The notes under the pieces were generated by a model. The model saw nothing but the letters and a program-made list of their open reading frames with translations, was not told where the DNA came from and did not search any database. 52,787 nucleotides of DNA, from positions 1 through 52,787 of the forward strand of contig CAKRQU010000012.1 of the NCBI GenBank assembly GCA_934394585.1, read 5' to 3'. The stretch's first letter is position 1. Each line of letters begins with the position of its first letter. Below are positions 1-7,857 of this stretch, one piece after another. The position numbers and the translations under genes are program-made. The DNA is from an uncultured Eubacteriales bacterium (GTDB lineage: Bacteria > Bacillota > Clostridia > Oscillospirales > CAG-272).

Positions 1-46
1 TCGTAAAAGGCTAATAAATAGTATTCCCTAAATACTGAATATTTGG

Positions 47-76
47 AAAAGGCTTCCCATTTCGGGAAGCCTTTTC
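47..76 (+). terminator. Rho-independent terminator of an upstream gene
   Basis: An 8-bp GC-rich stem (GGCTTCCC at 51-58, GGGAAGCC at 64-71) is preceded by four A and followed by a T tract. It probably ends a rightward gene that lies outside the window. Confidence 0.75.
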
Positions 77-81
77 TGATG

Positions 82-252
82 CTGTTTTTGTCCCGACAGG
101 GACGGGGTGTGCGCTTTTCGTAAAAGCGTGGGAAAAGTTAGTTTTTCTCCCGCAGGAGAACGGGGTGTACTTTTCTGTGAAGAAAAGTACCAAAAGTCAA
201 AAAGAGGAAGGCATTCCTCTTTTGAACACCTTCTGTCGCCTTGCGGCGACCG
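82..252 (+). repeat. Left flank of repeat copy 1: short hairpin modules
   Basis: No credible gene is visible. The stretch is made of small inverted repeats. The palindrome at 167-190 has GTACTTTT and AAAAGTAC arms, and a hairpin at 200-223 has AAAAGAGGAA and TTCCTCTTTT arms. Similar modules recur beside the other three copies of the long repeat. In copies 3 and 4 the same AAAAGAGG arm carries an extra insert of about 50 bp. Open frames here look like shadows of hairpins. Confidence 0.6.
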
Positions 253-681
253 GTGCGAACATACTGCCCCGACAGTCCGACCATAGACTGAACCGGAAGT
301 ATGGTTCAGACCCCCACTTAACACGGACTTTAGTATGTTCAAGTCAGAACTAAACTTTCCCCAACTCGATGTTCATTAAGTCATGCTCACTCCGTCAGAG
401 TTTAGCCTACAGCGGGAAGCGTAGCTAAACTTTCGGCGTGCACCACCCACCCCGTCGAATCTGCTCGCTTTTTGCGGCATACTTTGTTCGCACGCGCGGT
501 ATGGCTGATGATATGATGAGCGATAGACAAAAGCTTTTTCACTCTGCCATCTATAGCACTTACTTGCCGCGCATTACTTTCCGCGGCTAACTCGACGGGG
601 TGCGAGGTAGTTTGCAAAGGAGGGCGAGGAGCCCTCCTTTGATGACTTTTGCCGCGCTTTTGGTCACTCAAAAGCGCGACC
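253..681 (+). repeat. Interspersed structured element, copy 1 (429 bp)
   Basis: The core runs from GTGCGAACATACTG to the hairpin with arms GCGCTTTT and AAAAGCGC. Three more copies lie at 6507-6934, 24878-25303 and 36236-36662 (reverse). Predicted stems include CTGAACC/GGTTCAG (near 289-310), AGTTTAGC/GCTAAACT (399-431), CACCCCGTCGA/TCGACGGGGTG closing a multi-hairpin region, GCCGCG/CGCGGC, AAAGGAGGG/CCCTCCTTT, and the terminal hairpin at 654-677. Differences between copies often keep the pairing: C410-G421 here is T-A in copy 2, and G662-C669 is T-A in copies 2 and 3. This suggests a structured RNA or a hairpin-forming mobile element. I do not recognise it as a named family. Confidence 0.8.
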
Positions 682-884
682 CCCGTCCACGGGCGACCGC
701 AGTCGCCCGCCCCTCTCTTGGGCAAGAGAAACTTCTTTTTGGTACTTTTGGTCACGCAAAAGTACACCCCCGTCCCCTTGCGGGGGACAAAGTAACTTTT
801 GTTTCTTTGCCAAAAGAAAAACGAACACGGGCGGCATGTGCCGCCCGCTTCTTTTTCCGCTGTTCTTCCCAAAGAAAAGCGCTC
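682..884 (+). repeat. Right flank of repeat copy 1: hairpin modules
   Basis: No gene is supported. Successive hairpins are seen: GGGCGACCGCAGTCGCCC near 687-704, GTACTTTT/AAAAGTAC at 742-765, and GGGCGGCATGTGCCGCCC near 829-846. The first two types also occur beside copies 2 and 4. The last one lies close to the end of spoIIID and could help stop its transcription, although it lacks a clean T tract. Confidence 0.5.
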
Positions 885-1142
885 TCATTTTTCATGCAGA
901 TATGCATATTTTTCTTTTGTAGCCATGCCGCCGCGTATATGGCGCTCCGCTTTGTTTTGCAGAAGTATGGCTTTTACCTGCGCATAAAGCGAAACGGATA
1001 TATTTTTCAGGCGTTCGCTCACGTCTTTATGTACCGTTGATTTGCTTATCCCGAAATGCTCCGCCGCTTTTCTCACGGTGCCTTTTGTTTCACATATATA
1101 CCGCGCGAGAATAACGGCGCGTTCGTCGCTGTTGTATGTCAT
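885..1142 (-). CDS. spoIIID: Sporulation transcription factor SpoIIID
   Basis: This 85-residue protein is a near full-length match to SpoIIID, the small DNA-binding regulator that acts in the mother cell between sigma-E and sigma-K. The helix-turn-helix is visible at about residues 20-45 (VRKAAEHFGISKSTVHKDV), followed by the basic C-terminal part with RHIRGGMATKEKY, which is very typical of the family. The start is an ATG preceded by AAAGGCGG. The gene stands alone and leftward, convergent with whatever ends before the repeat at 253-681. Its presence indicates an endospore-forming Firmicute, in agreement with the cotJ genes at 34451-35563. I saw no convincing sigma-E promoter upstream, only two TGATATC motifs. 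Confidence 0.95.
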   Translation of the reverse strand: MTYNSDERAVILARYICETKGTVRKAAEHFGISKSTVHKDVSERLKNISVSLYAQVKAILLQNKAERHIRGGMATKEKYAYLHEK

Positions 1143-1173
1143 GGTTCTACCGCCTTTCGGTTAAGGTGGACTT

Positions 1174-1197
1174 TGATATCATATATATTTTGATATC
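1174..1197. promoter_or_regulatory. Paired TGATATC motifs upstream of spoIIID
   Basis: TGATATC occurs at 1174-1180 and again at 1191-1197, separated by an AT-rich stretch; GATATC is itself palindromic. The pair sits in the 5' region of spoIIID and could be a regulator site. This is only a pattern, without a known matching regulator. Confidence 0.25.
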
Positions 1198-1251
1198 GGC
1201 GTCAATATACGGATTTTTCCGCTTGCCGCGAAAAAATTCCTTCATTATATA

Positions 1252-1280
1252 TTGACAAATCGCCAGTGATATTGTATACT
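1252..1280 (+). promoter_or_regulatory. Promoter of the citrate synthase operon
   Basis: TTGACA at 1252-1257 and TATACT at 1275-1280 are separated by exactly 17 bp, a vegetative sigma-A promoter. The transcript would begin about 25 bp before the ribosome binding site (GGAGG) of the citrate synthase gene. Confidence 0.85.
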
Positions 1281-1290
1281 TGTATACAAT
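1271..1290. promoter_or_regulatory. Palindromic operator, probable GntR site
   Basis: ATTGTATAC-TT-GTATACAAT is a perfect palindrome with 9-bp arms. It covers the -10 box, so a bound protein would block transcription. TTGTATAC-type palindromes are common targets of FCD-class GntR regulators, and the second gene of the operon (2693-3355) encodes one. Autoregulation is therefore the simplest reading, but it is inferred. Confidence 0.75.
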
Positions 1291-1311
1291 AATACAACGG
1301 AGGCAAAACCA

Positions 1312-2679
1312 ATGCTTGAAATATCATCAAAAACAAACCTGCTGGAGCAAAAATCCTACAGATACCAGCTTCAGGATATAGACGATCCGAATCTCTATCG
1401 CGACATTTATCCTTATGACGCCGTGCCGAAGGTACCTTTCAACCATCGCCGCGTTCCTATGGGCATGCCGGAACAGATATGGATAACCGATACCACTTTC
1501 CGCGACGGACAGCAGTCTGTAGAGCCTTATACGGTAAAGCAGATAGTGGATCTCTATAAAATGCTCGCTCGCCTCGGCGGTGAAAACGGAATTATACGCC
1601 AAAGCGAATTTTTTGTTTACAGTAAAAAAGACAGGGAAGCCGTGGAAAAATGTATGGAGCTCGGCTACAGATTTCCCGAGATAACCACATGGATCCGCGC
1701 AAACAAGGAGGATTTCAGGCTTGTCCGCGATATGGGTATAAAAGAAACGGGCATACTGGTATCCGCCTCCGATTATCACATTTTCAAAAAGCTGAAAATG
1801 AAGCGCAGTGAAGCTATGGATATGTATCTTTCCGCCGTGGCGGATGCTTTTGAGGCGGGAATAGTGCCGAGATGCCATCTGGAAGATATTACAAGAGCGG
1901 ATTTCTATGGTTTTGTGGTGCCTTTTGTGAATAAATTGCAGCAGATGTCCAACGACGCGGGAATCCCCGTAAAAATCCGCGCCTGTGATACCATGGGCTA
2001 CGGCATACCTTATACCGAGGTAGCTCTCCCGCGCAGTGTGCCGGGTATAATATACGGTTTGCAGCATTATTCCGATGTGCCAAGCGAAATGCTCGAATGG
2101 CACGGGCACAATGATTTTTACAAAGCCGTGGCAAATGCGGCTACGGCATGGCTTTACGGCGCCTGTGCGGTAAACTGCTCCATGCTCGGCATCGGCGAGA
2201 GAACGGGAAATATTCCGCTCGAAGCGATGGTGATGGAATACGCCTCTCTGCGCGGCACATTCGACGGTATGAATCCCACGGTGATCACGGAAATAGCGGA
2301 ATATTTCCGTGATGAAATAGGCTATAAAATCCCGCCGATGACGCCTTTTGTCGGAAAAAATTTCAATGTGACAAAGGCGGGCATTCATGCCGACGGGCTT
2401 CTCAAGGACGAAGAAATATACAATATATTCGATACGAAAAAAATCCTCGGCAGGAGCGCGGGCGTGATGATAACGAAAACTTCCGGTCTTGCCGGCATAG
2501 CCTACTGGATAAATGACAATCTCCGTCTTTCCGGCGACAGAGCGGTGGATAAAAAAAGCCCGCTCGTTCTCGCGCTCAAGGGCTGGGTGGACGATATGTA
2601 TGAAAACGGCAGACAGACGGCTATTTCCGACGAAGAGGTTATAGAAAAGATACGCGAAATAACAGGCGGAAAAATTTAA
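1312..2679 (+). CDS. Re-type citrate synthase (HMGL-like)
   Basis: The 455-residue protein belongs to the DRE-TIM/HMGL-like family. It carries the DTTFRDGQQ signature (near residue 60) and the metal-binding GHNDFYKA motif (near residue 265). It is not related to ordinary Si-citrate synthase. Its length, the long N-terminal lead and the position upstream of aconitase and isocitrate dehydrogenase fit the Re-citrate synthase described in Clostridium kluyveri, which condenses acetyl-CoA and oxaloacetate. Isopropylmalate or homocitrate synthase are the main alternatives; the following TCA genes argue against them. The ATG follows ACGGAGG closely and is downstream of a strong promoter with a palindromic operator. 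The enzyme would be cytoplasmic and feed 2-oxoglutarate and glutamate synthesis. Confidence 0.88.
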   Translation: MLEISSKTNLLEQKSYRYQLQDIDDPNLYRDIYPYDAVPKVPFNHRRVPMGMPEQIWITDTTFRDGQQSVEPYTVKQIVDLYKMLARLGGENGIIRQSEFFVYSKKDREAVEKCMELGYRFPEITTWIRANKEDFRLVRDMGIKETGILVSASDYHIFKKLKMKRSEAMDMYLSAVADAFEAGIVPRCHLEDITRADFYGFVVPFVNKLQQMSNDAGIPVKIRACDTMGYGIPYTEVALPRSVPGIIYGLQHYSDVPSEMLEWHGHNDFYKAVANAATAWLYGACAVNCSMLGIGERTGNIPLEAMVMEYASLRGTFDGMNPTVITEIAEYFRDEIGYKIPPMTPFVGKNFNVTKAGIHADGLLKDEEIYNIFDTKKILGRSAGVMITKTSGLAGIAYWINDNLRLSGDRAVDKKSPLVLALKGWVDDMYENGRQTAISDEEVIEKIREITGGKI

Positions 2680-2692
2680 AGGAGGCTCGGAG

Positions 2693-3355
2693 ATGGAGAC
2701 GCAAAAAACCGTATCCATGGCAGACAGGGTTTTTGATATGCTGGAGGATGATATTCTCAGCGGGAAATATGCCGCGGGGGAAATGCTGACAGAACTGAAG
2801 CTCTGCACGGAATTGCAGGTTTCACGCACGCCCGTGCGCGAGGCGCTGAAGCGGCTGATGCAGGAAAATCTTGTTTACGAAACAGGCAAAGGAATGGCTG
2901 TATGCCGTTTCGACGAGGACGATATAAACGATATATATGAAATCCGTTCGCGCATAGAGGGGCTTGCTTTTTCTATCTGTGCGGAAAAAATAACGGATGA
3001 GCAGCTGAAAAAGCTGCATGACACGCTGGAATTGCAGCTTTTCTATGCAAATCGCCATGCGCCCGACGGCATGCGCGATACGGACAGCGAATTTCACAAG
3101 CTGGTTTACGAATACTGCGGCAGCAGGACGCTGATGGAAATACTGGAAAATCTGCACCGCAAGGTGCGGAGATTCCGCAGGCTTTCCGTAGAAAACGACG
3201 CGCGCGCAAAGGCGGCGGCAAAAGAGCACGAAATGATATACGAAGCGCTGGCGGCACATGACAGCGCAAAGGCGGAAAAGCTCGCGACGGAGCATATAAA
3301 AAATGCTCGCGACAGCATCCTCGCCGCGATAAGAATGAATAAGGAGAATATATAA
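2693..3355 (+). CDS. GntR family regulator with FCD domain
   Basis: The 220-residue protein has an N-terminal winged helix-turn-helix of GntR type at about residues 10-75 (motif VSRTPVREALKRL) and a helical FCD ligand-binding domain in the remainder. Acidic and histidine residues of the metal-binding pocket type are visible (EFHKLVYEYCG, then TEHIKNAR). It lies 13 bp after the citrate synthase gene with GGAGG before its ATG, and its last codon overlaps the aconitase start (TAATG). The position inside the operon suggests that it controls the operon through the palindrome at 1271-1290. The ligand may be an organic acid such as citrate; this is inference. Confidence 0.9.
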   Translation: METQKTVSMADRVFDMLEDDILSGKYAAGEMLTELKLCTELQVSRTPVREALKRLMQENLVYETGKGMAVCRFDEDDINDIYEIRSRIEGLAFSICAEKITDEQLKKLHDTLELQLFYANRHAPDGMRDTDSEFHKLVYEYCGSRTLMEILENLHRKVRRFRRLSVENDARAKAAAKEHEMIYEALAAHDSAKAEKLATEHIKNARDSILAAIRMNKENI

Positions 3356-5292
3356 TGGGACTGACGATAGCACAGAAAATAATAAAAGAACATCTCGTCG
3401 GCGGCGAAATGAAGGTCGGCAGTGAAATAGCGCTGAAAATAGATCAGACGCTGACGCAGGACGCGACGGGCACTATGGCTTATCTCGAATTTGAAGCGAT
3501 AGGCGTACCGAGGGTGAAAACAAAAAAATCCGTGGCTTACATAGACCACAATACATTGCAGTCCGGTTTTGAAAATGCGGACGACCACAGATATATTCAG
3601 TCCGTGGCGAAAAAGCACGGAATATACTTTTCACGGCCCGGAAACGGTATATGCCACCAGGTAAATCTGGAGCGTTTCGGCATTCCGGGCATGACGCTCA
3701 TCGGTTCCGACAGCCATACGCCTACGGGCGGCGGTATAGGAATGCTTGCTTTCGGTGCGGGCGGACTTGATGTCGCCGTGGCTATGGGCGGCGGCGCATA
3801 CTGCATAACCATGCCGAAAATGATGAAAATAAATCTCACCGGCAGGCTTCGCCCGTGGGTGAGTGCCAAGGACGTGAGTCTGGAGCTTCTCCGCATTCTT
3901 TCCGTAAAGGGCGGAGTGGGATATATAATAGAATGGGGTGGGGAAGGCATAAAAACGCTTTCCGTTCCCGAGAGAGCCACGATAACCAATATGGGCACGG
4001 AGCTGGGAGCCACCACATCCATTTTCCCCTCGGATGAAGTGACGCGCGATTTTCTGCGCGCCGAGGGCAGAGAAGCGGACTATACGCCGATTTCGAGCGA
4101 TGCCGATGCCGTATACGACAGAGTGATAGATATAGATCTTTCCTCGCTTTCGCCTCTGCTCGCCTGCCCGCACAGCCCCGATAATATAAAACGCGCCGAC
4201 GAGCTTTCAAATATAAAGGTAGATCAGGTATGCATAGGCTCGTGCACAAATTCATCTCTGCGCGATATGCTCAGAGTAGCCGCTATTCTGCGCGGCAGAC
4301 ATATAGCGGAAAATGTGAGCCTTTCCGTTTCGCCCGGGTCAAAGCAGGTATTGACCATGCTCGCCGATTGCGGCGCACTCTCCGATATACTCGCCTCCGG
4401 TGCGAGATTGCTGGAATGCGCATGCGGTCCCTGCATAGGCATGGGATTTTCTCCGAACAGCGGCGGCGTTTCTCTGCGCACATTCAATCGCAATTTTGAG
4501 GGAAGAAGCGGCACGCGCGATGCGCAGGTTTATCTCGTTTCTCCCGAAATAGCCGCGGCATCCGCGCTCACGGGATATATTACCGACCCGAGAACTCTCG
4601 GCGATTATCCCGAAATAACCATGCCGGAAAGCTTTCGCACGGATGACAGCGCGGTGCTCGCCCCCGCAAGCGAAGCCGAAGCGGAAAATGTCGAAATTCT
4701 GCGCGGTCCGAATATAAAGCCTCTGCCGGAAACAGCTCCTCTCGCCGACAGCATCCCGGCACAGCTCACGATAAAAGTCGGCGACAATATCACCACCGAC
4801 CACATAATGCCCGCGGGCGCAAAAATACTGCCTTACCGCTCCAATATACCGCATCTTTCGAAATATTGCTTTGAAGTATGCGATCCGACGTTCCCCGAGA
4901 GGGCGAAAGCGGCGGGAAAAAGCATAATTGTCGGCGGCGTGAACTACGGTCAGGGTTCTTCACGCGAGCATGCGGCGCTCGTGCCGCTTTATCTCGGCGT
5001 GAAAGCCGTTATTGCCAAGAGTTTCGCCCGCATACATATATCAAATCTGATAAATGCGGGTATATTGCCGCTCACTTTCGAAAACGAGGCGGACTACGAT
5101 AAATTCGCGCAGGGCGATATGCTCGTGCTTTCCGATATATTTGCCGGACTGGACAGCGGCAGAATAACGCTCACCGACGAAACGAACGGCGAAAAAGCCG
5201 TGCTTTGCTGTAATTTCTCCGAGCGGCAGAAGGATATTCTGCGCGCGGGCGGACTGCTCAGCTATACAAAAACCTGCGGAGGAAACAAATGA
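3355..5292 (+). CDS. acn: Aconitate hydratase
   Basis: This 645-residue protein is an aconitase of the single-chain mitochondrial-like class, shorter than the roughly 900-residue AcnA. The three cluster cysteines are present: one in GSCTNSSLRDM (about residue 298) and two in CACGPCIGMG (about residues 355-361). The C-terminal swivel domain holds TTDHIMPAG and the GQGSSREHAAL active-site loop. It would convert citrate to isocitrate in the cytoplasm using a [4Fe-4S] cluster. AAGGAG stands 8 nt before the ATG. The gene overlaps both neighbours by a few bases, so it is translationally coupled to the GntR gene and to the isocitrate dehydrogenase gene. Homoaconitase or isopropylmalate isomerase is less likely given the neighbours. 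Confidence 0.93.
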   Translation: MGLTIAQKIIKEHLVGGEMKVGSEIALKIDQTLTQDATGTMAYLEFEAIGVPRVKTKKSVAYIDHNTLQSGFENADDHRYIQSVAKKHGIYFSRPGNGICHQVNLERFGIPGMTLIGSDSHTPTGGGIGMLAFGAGGLDVAVAMGGGAYCITMPKMMKINLTGRLRPWVSAKDVSLELLRILSVKGGVGYIIEWGGEGIKTLSVPERATITNMGTELGATTSIFPSDEVTRDFLRAEGREADYTPISSDADAVYDRVIDIDLSSLSPLLACPHSPDNIKRADELSNIKVDQVCIGSCTNSSLRDMLRVAAILRGRHIAENVSLSVSPGSKQVLTMLADCGALSDILASGARLLECACGPCIGMGFSPNSGGVSLRTFNRNFEGRSGTRDAQVYLVSPEIAAASALTGYITDPRTLGDYPEITMPESFRTDDSAVLAPASEAEAENVEILRGPNIKPLPETAPLADSIPAQLTIKVGDNITTDHIMPAGAKILPYRSNIPHLSKYCFEVCDPTFPERAKAAGKSIIVGGVNYGQGSSREHAALVPLYLGVKAVIAKSFARIHISNLINAGILPLTFENEADYDKFAQGDMLVLSDIFAGLDSGRITLTDETNGEKAVLCCNFSERQKDILRAGGLLSYTKTCGGNK

Positions 5293-6446
5293 AGACAGAC
5301 GAAAAATATATAAAAGAAGCGGCGGCACATTTTGAAGCGCTTATGCGTTCGCAGCTCGCACGTTGCGAAAAAATGGAGCACGACAGCGAAAAAACGGATT
5401 TTTCCTCGCTCGATAAGATAGTGATAGGCGTATGCGACGGCGACGGCATAGGTCCGATAATAATGAAGCAGGCGGAAAAGCTGCTTTCCGTCATTCTCGC
5501 CGACGAACTGGCGACGGGCAGAGCAGAGCTGCGCCGCATAGATGGGCTGACTATAGAAAACCGCCTCGCCCTCGGCAAATCCGTGCCGGAGGATACGCTC
5601 GCCGCGATAAAGGAATGCCATGTTTTGCTGAAAGGTCCGACGACTACGCCGAAAGGCGGCAGCATGGAAAGCGCAAATGTTACGCTCCGCCGCGAGCTTG
5701 ATCTGTATGCAAATGTGCGCCCTGTCTGCATACCGGAAAAGAATATAGACTGGATTTTCTTCCGCGAAAATACGGAGGGCGAATATGTTCTCGGTTCAAA
5801 AGGAATCGAAATACCCGGAAAGCTGGCATTCGATTTCAAAGTGACTACCGATCTCGGCACAAAAAGAATAGCCAGAGCCGCTTTTGATTATGCCAAGGCA
5901 AACGGGAAAACGAGTGTTTCCATAGTGACCAAAGCAAATATAATGAAAAAAACGGACGGAAAATTTTCCGCGCTGTGCAATGAGATTGCCGCGGAGTATG
6001 AAGGCATCACCGCGCAGGACTGGTATATCGATATAATGAGCGCAAATCTCGTAAATGAAGATATACGAAGCGCCTTTCAGGTGTTTCTGCTGCCGAATCT
6101 CTACGGAGATATCATCACCGATGAAGCGGCGCAGATTCAGGGCGGCGTAGGCACGGCGGGAAGCGCCAATATCGGCGACAGATATGCCATGTTTGAAGCG
6201 ATACACGGAAGCGCGCCGAGAATGATGGAAGAGGGACTGGGCGAATATGCAAATCCCGCAAGTATTTTCAAGGCTTGCGAAATGTTGCTGCGTCATATAG
6301 GAAAAAGCGACAAGGCGCAGAGGCTCGCCTCTGCCATGCGCGTATGCACGGAAAAGGAAAAAGCCGTGGTTGTCACGGGAAACCGCGACGGCGCCACATG
6401 TGCCGATTTCGGCGAGTATGTGATAAAGACATATCTTCAAATGTGA
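5289..6446 (+). CDS. icd: Isocitrate dehydrogenase (NAD-type, IDH/IMDH family)
   Basis: The 385-residue protein is a beta-decarboxylating dehydrogenase. Family motifs include GDGIGP near the N-terminus, the substrate-binding segment LKGPTTTPKGG, RENTEGEY, the TKANIMKKTDG segment, ITDEAAQIQGG and the nucleotide-binding FEAIHGSAP. It also has an N-terminal extension of about 40 residues before the Rossmann-like start, longer than most short IDHs. The start overlaps the aconitase stop (ATGA) and follows GGAGG. As the last gene of the operon it would yield 2-oxoglutarate. Isopropylmalate dehydrogenase is the alternative from sequence alone; the operon favours isocitrate. The cofactor has not been deduced with certainty. 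Confidence 0.85.
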   Translation: MKTDEKYIKEAAAHFEALMRSQLARCEKMEHDSEKTDFSSLDKIVIGVCDGDGIGPIIMKQAEKLLSVILADELATGRAELRRIDGLTIENRLALGKSVPEDTLAAIKECHVLLKGPTTTPKGGSMESANVTLRRELDLYANVRPVCIPEKNIDWIFFRENTEGEYVLGSKGIEIPGKLAFDFKVTTDLGTKRIARAAFDYAKANGKTSVSIVTKANIMKKTDGKFSALCNEIAAEYEGITAQDWYIDIMSANLVNEDIRSAFQVFLLPNLYGDIITDEAAQIQGGVGTAGSANIGDRYAMFEAIHGSAPRMMEEGLGEYANPASIFKACEMLLRHIGKSDKAQRLASAMRVCTEKEKAVVVTGNRDGATCADFGEYVIKTYLQM

Positions 6447-6457
6447 AGGATAAAGGC

Positions 6458-6495
6458 AAAAAATCCACGGGAAATCCCGTGGATTTTTATTTTTA
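6458..6495 (+). terminator. Terminator of the citrate synthase operon
   Basis: The stem ATCCACGGG/CCCGTGGAT is flanked by A and T tracts and lies just after the isocitrate dehydrogenase stop. An identical 33-bp copy lies at 7023-7055, on the other side of repeat copy 2. Confidence 0.9.
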
Positions 6496-6506
6496 TTCGG
6501 CGACTC

Positions 6507-6934
6507 GTGCGAACATACTGCTCCCACAGTCCGACCGTAGACTAAACCGGAAGTATGGTTCAGACCCCCCGCTTAACACGGACTTTAGTTTGTGCAGATT
6601 TAATCTTTAGTTACCACGTTTCGATGTCCATCAAATCATGCTCTCTCCGTCGGAGTTTAGCCTATAGTGGGAAGTATAGCTGAACTTTCGGCGTGACACC
6701 ACCCACCCCGTCGAATCTGCTCGCTTTTTGCGGCATACTGTGTTCGCACGTGCGGTATGGCTGATGATATGATGAGAGATAGATAAGGGCTTTTCGATTT
6801 GCCATCTATAGCACATACTTGCCGCGCATTACTTCCCGCGGCTAACTCGACGGGGTGCGAGGTAGTTTGCAAAGGAGGGCGAGGAGCCTTCCTTTGATGA
6901 CTTTTGCCGCGCTTTTTGTCAGTAAAAAGCGCGA
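6507..6934 (+). repeat. Interspersed structured element, copy 2 (428 bp)
   Basis: This copy matches copy 1 along its length but starts almost directly at the operon terminator, without the AAAAGAGG left arm. The hairpin at the end has GCGCTTTTT and AAAAAGCGC arms, so the innermost pair is T-A where copy 1 has G-C. The stem AAAGGAGGG/CCTTCCTTT has one G-T wobble where copy 1 is fully paired. The gap to 7022 holds a GGGCGACCGCAGTCGCCC hairpin and another GCGCTTTT/AAAAGCGC hairpin. No coding sequence is supported. The copy lies between two converging genes. Confidence 0.8.
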
Positions 6935-7022
6935 CCCCGTCCATGGGCGACCGCAGTCGCCCGCTTCCTATTCTTTGCGAAAAGAATGACTTTTCCCCGC
7001 GCTTTTACAAAAAGCGCGACAA

Positions 7023-7060
7023 CAAAAAATCCACGGGAAATCCCGTGGATTTTTACTTTT
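7023..7060. terminator. Second copy of the operon terminator, serving the leftward lipoprotein gene
   Basis: The sequence at 7023-7055 is identical to 6457-6489, including the stem and both A and T tracts, so it can work in both directions. It lies immediately downstream of the leftward gene ending at 7074. Confidence 0.85.
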
Positions 7061-7073
7061 CTTTGCCGAAAAT

Positions 7074-7853
7074 TCAGTTTATGCTGTTTGTCACTGCGGT
7101 GGAAAGCCCCTGCATAGCGGCATCCATGTCTATCGTGCAGGTTTTTTCTATATCGAAAAGTCCCTTTTTCTCTGCCACTCTCATTTCAATCAGAGGAACC
7201 ATTTTTTCGATTACTTCACCATACGAATATTCTTTCATCACGTCGGTGCCGGTATTTATCACAAATGTGCAATCTTTATAGTCGAGAGCGAATGATATGG
7301 ATTTCAGCTCTATTCCCGAAGCAATAAAATCGGAAACAAAATTGCATATATATCCGATAAACTGATTGGGATTCATGCCGTCTTTCATTTTTATGCGATA
7401 AATGCTTTCCGTGGTATTGAGCGTATATTCATCGGAAAGCGGTATCGTGCGGAAGCTGTAATTTGTGGCATTATCCTCATAGATATTCAGCCATGTGATA
7501 TCCTCTACGGCTTCCGAATAGTCATGGATCAGATAAAAATCGCATATCTGCTTTTTCATCGTGGCATTTGCTCTTTCCACAGAATAGCTGTCTGTGATGA
7601 GCACGGAAGAATATACATAAATTTTGAAAGTGATTCCGTCATTTACACATCTTGCAGTAACATCGTATCTGCCGTTTGTTTCTTTATTCTGAGTGTAATC
7701 AATGTATTCGAAATCGTAATCATCTCCGTATTTGTCATGGAGAAAATTCAGTACCTTTTTCTGTACGCTTTTGCTCGGTGAACATCCGGCAAATACAAAA
7801 ACAACAGACAAAGCAAGCACAAGGCACACAAGCCTCAAAATTGTTTTTTTCAT
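7074..7853 (-). CDS. Putative lipoprotein of unknown function
   Basis: The 259-residue product starts with a type II signal peptide: two lysines, a hydrophobic run and a lipobox ending VFAGC at about residue 24, so it should be anchored to the outer face of the membrane. The mature part is acidic and mixed alpha/beta without a motif that I recognise. The gene follows the pyroglutamyl peptidase gene by 4 bp on the same strand, so the two are probably co-transcribed from the promoter at 8528-8556. No function is proposed. Confidence 0.85.
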   Translation of the reverse strand: MKKTILRLVCLVLALSVVFVFAGCSPSKSVQKKVLNFLHDKYGDDYDFEYIDYTQNKETNGRYDVTARCVNDGITFKIYVYSSVLITDSYSVERANATMKKQICDFYLIHDYSEAVEDITWLNIYEDNATNYSFRTIPLSDEYTLNTTESIYRIKMKDGMNPNQFIGYICNFVSDFIASGIELKSISFALDYKDCTFVINTGTDVMKEYSYGEVIEKMVPLIEMRVAEKKGLFDIEKTCTIDMDAAMQGLSTAVTNSIN

Positions 7854-7857
7854 GTTG

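Noticed and set aside
253..681. CRISPR array or known riboswitch in the repeat regions
   Set aside because: The repeats are single long copies at distant sites, not short direct repeats with spacers, and they lie downstream of genes where a riboswitch would have no target.
402..872. Long leftward open frame inside repeat copy 1, with similar peptides in the other copies
   Set aside because: The shared peptide (KSHQRKAPRPPLQTTSHPVE type) is a by-product of the conserved DNA. Small indels between copies switch the reading frame in mid-peptide, there is no ribosome binding site, and substitutions follow stem pairing, not codon position.
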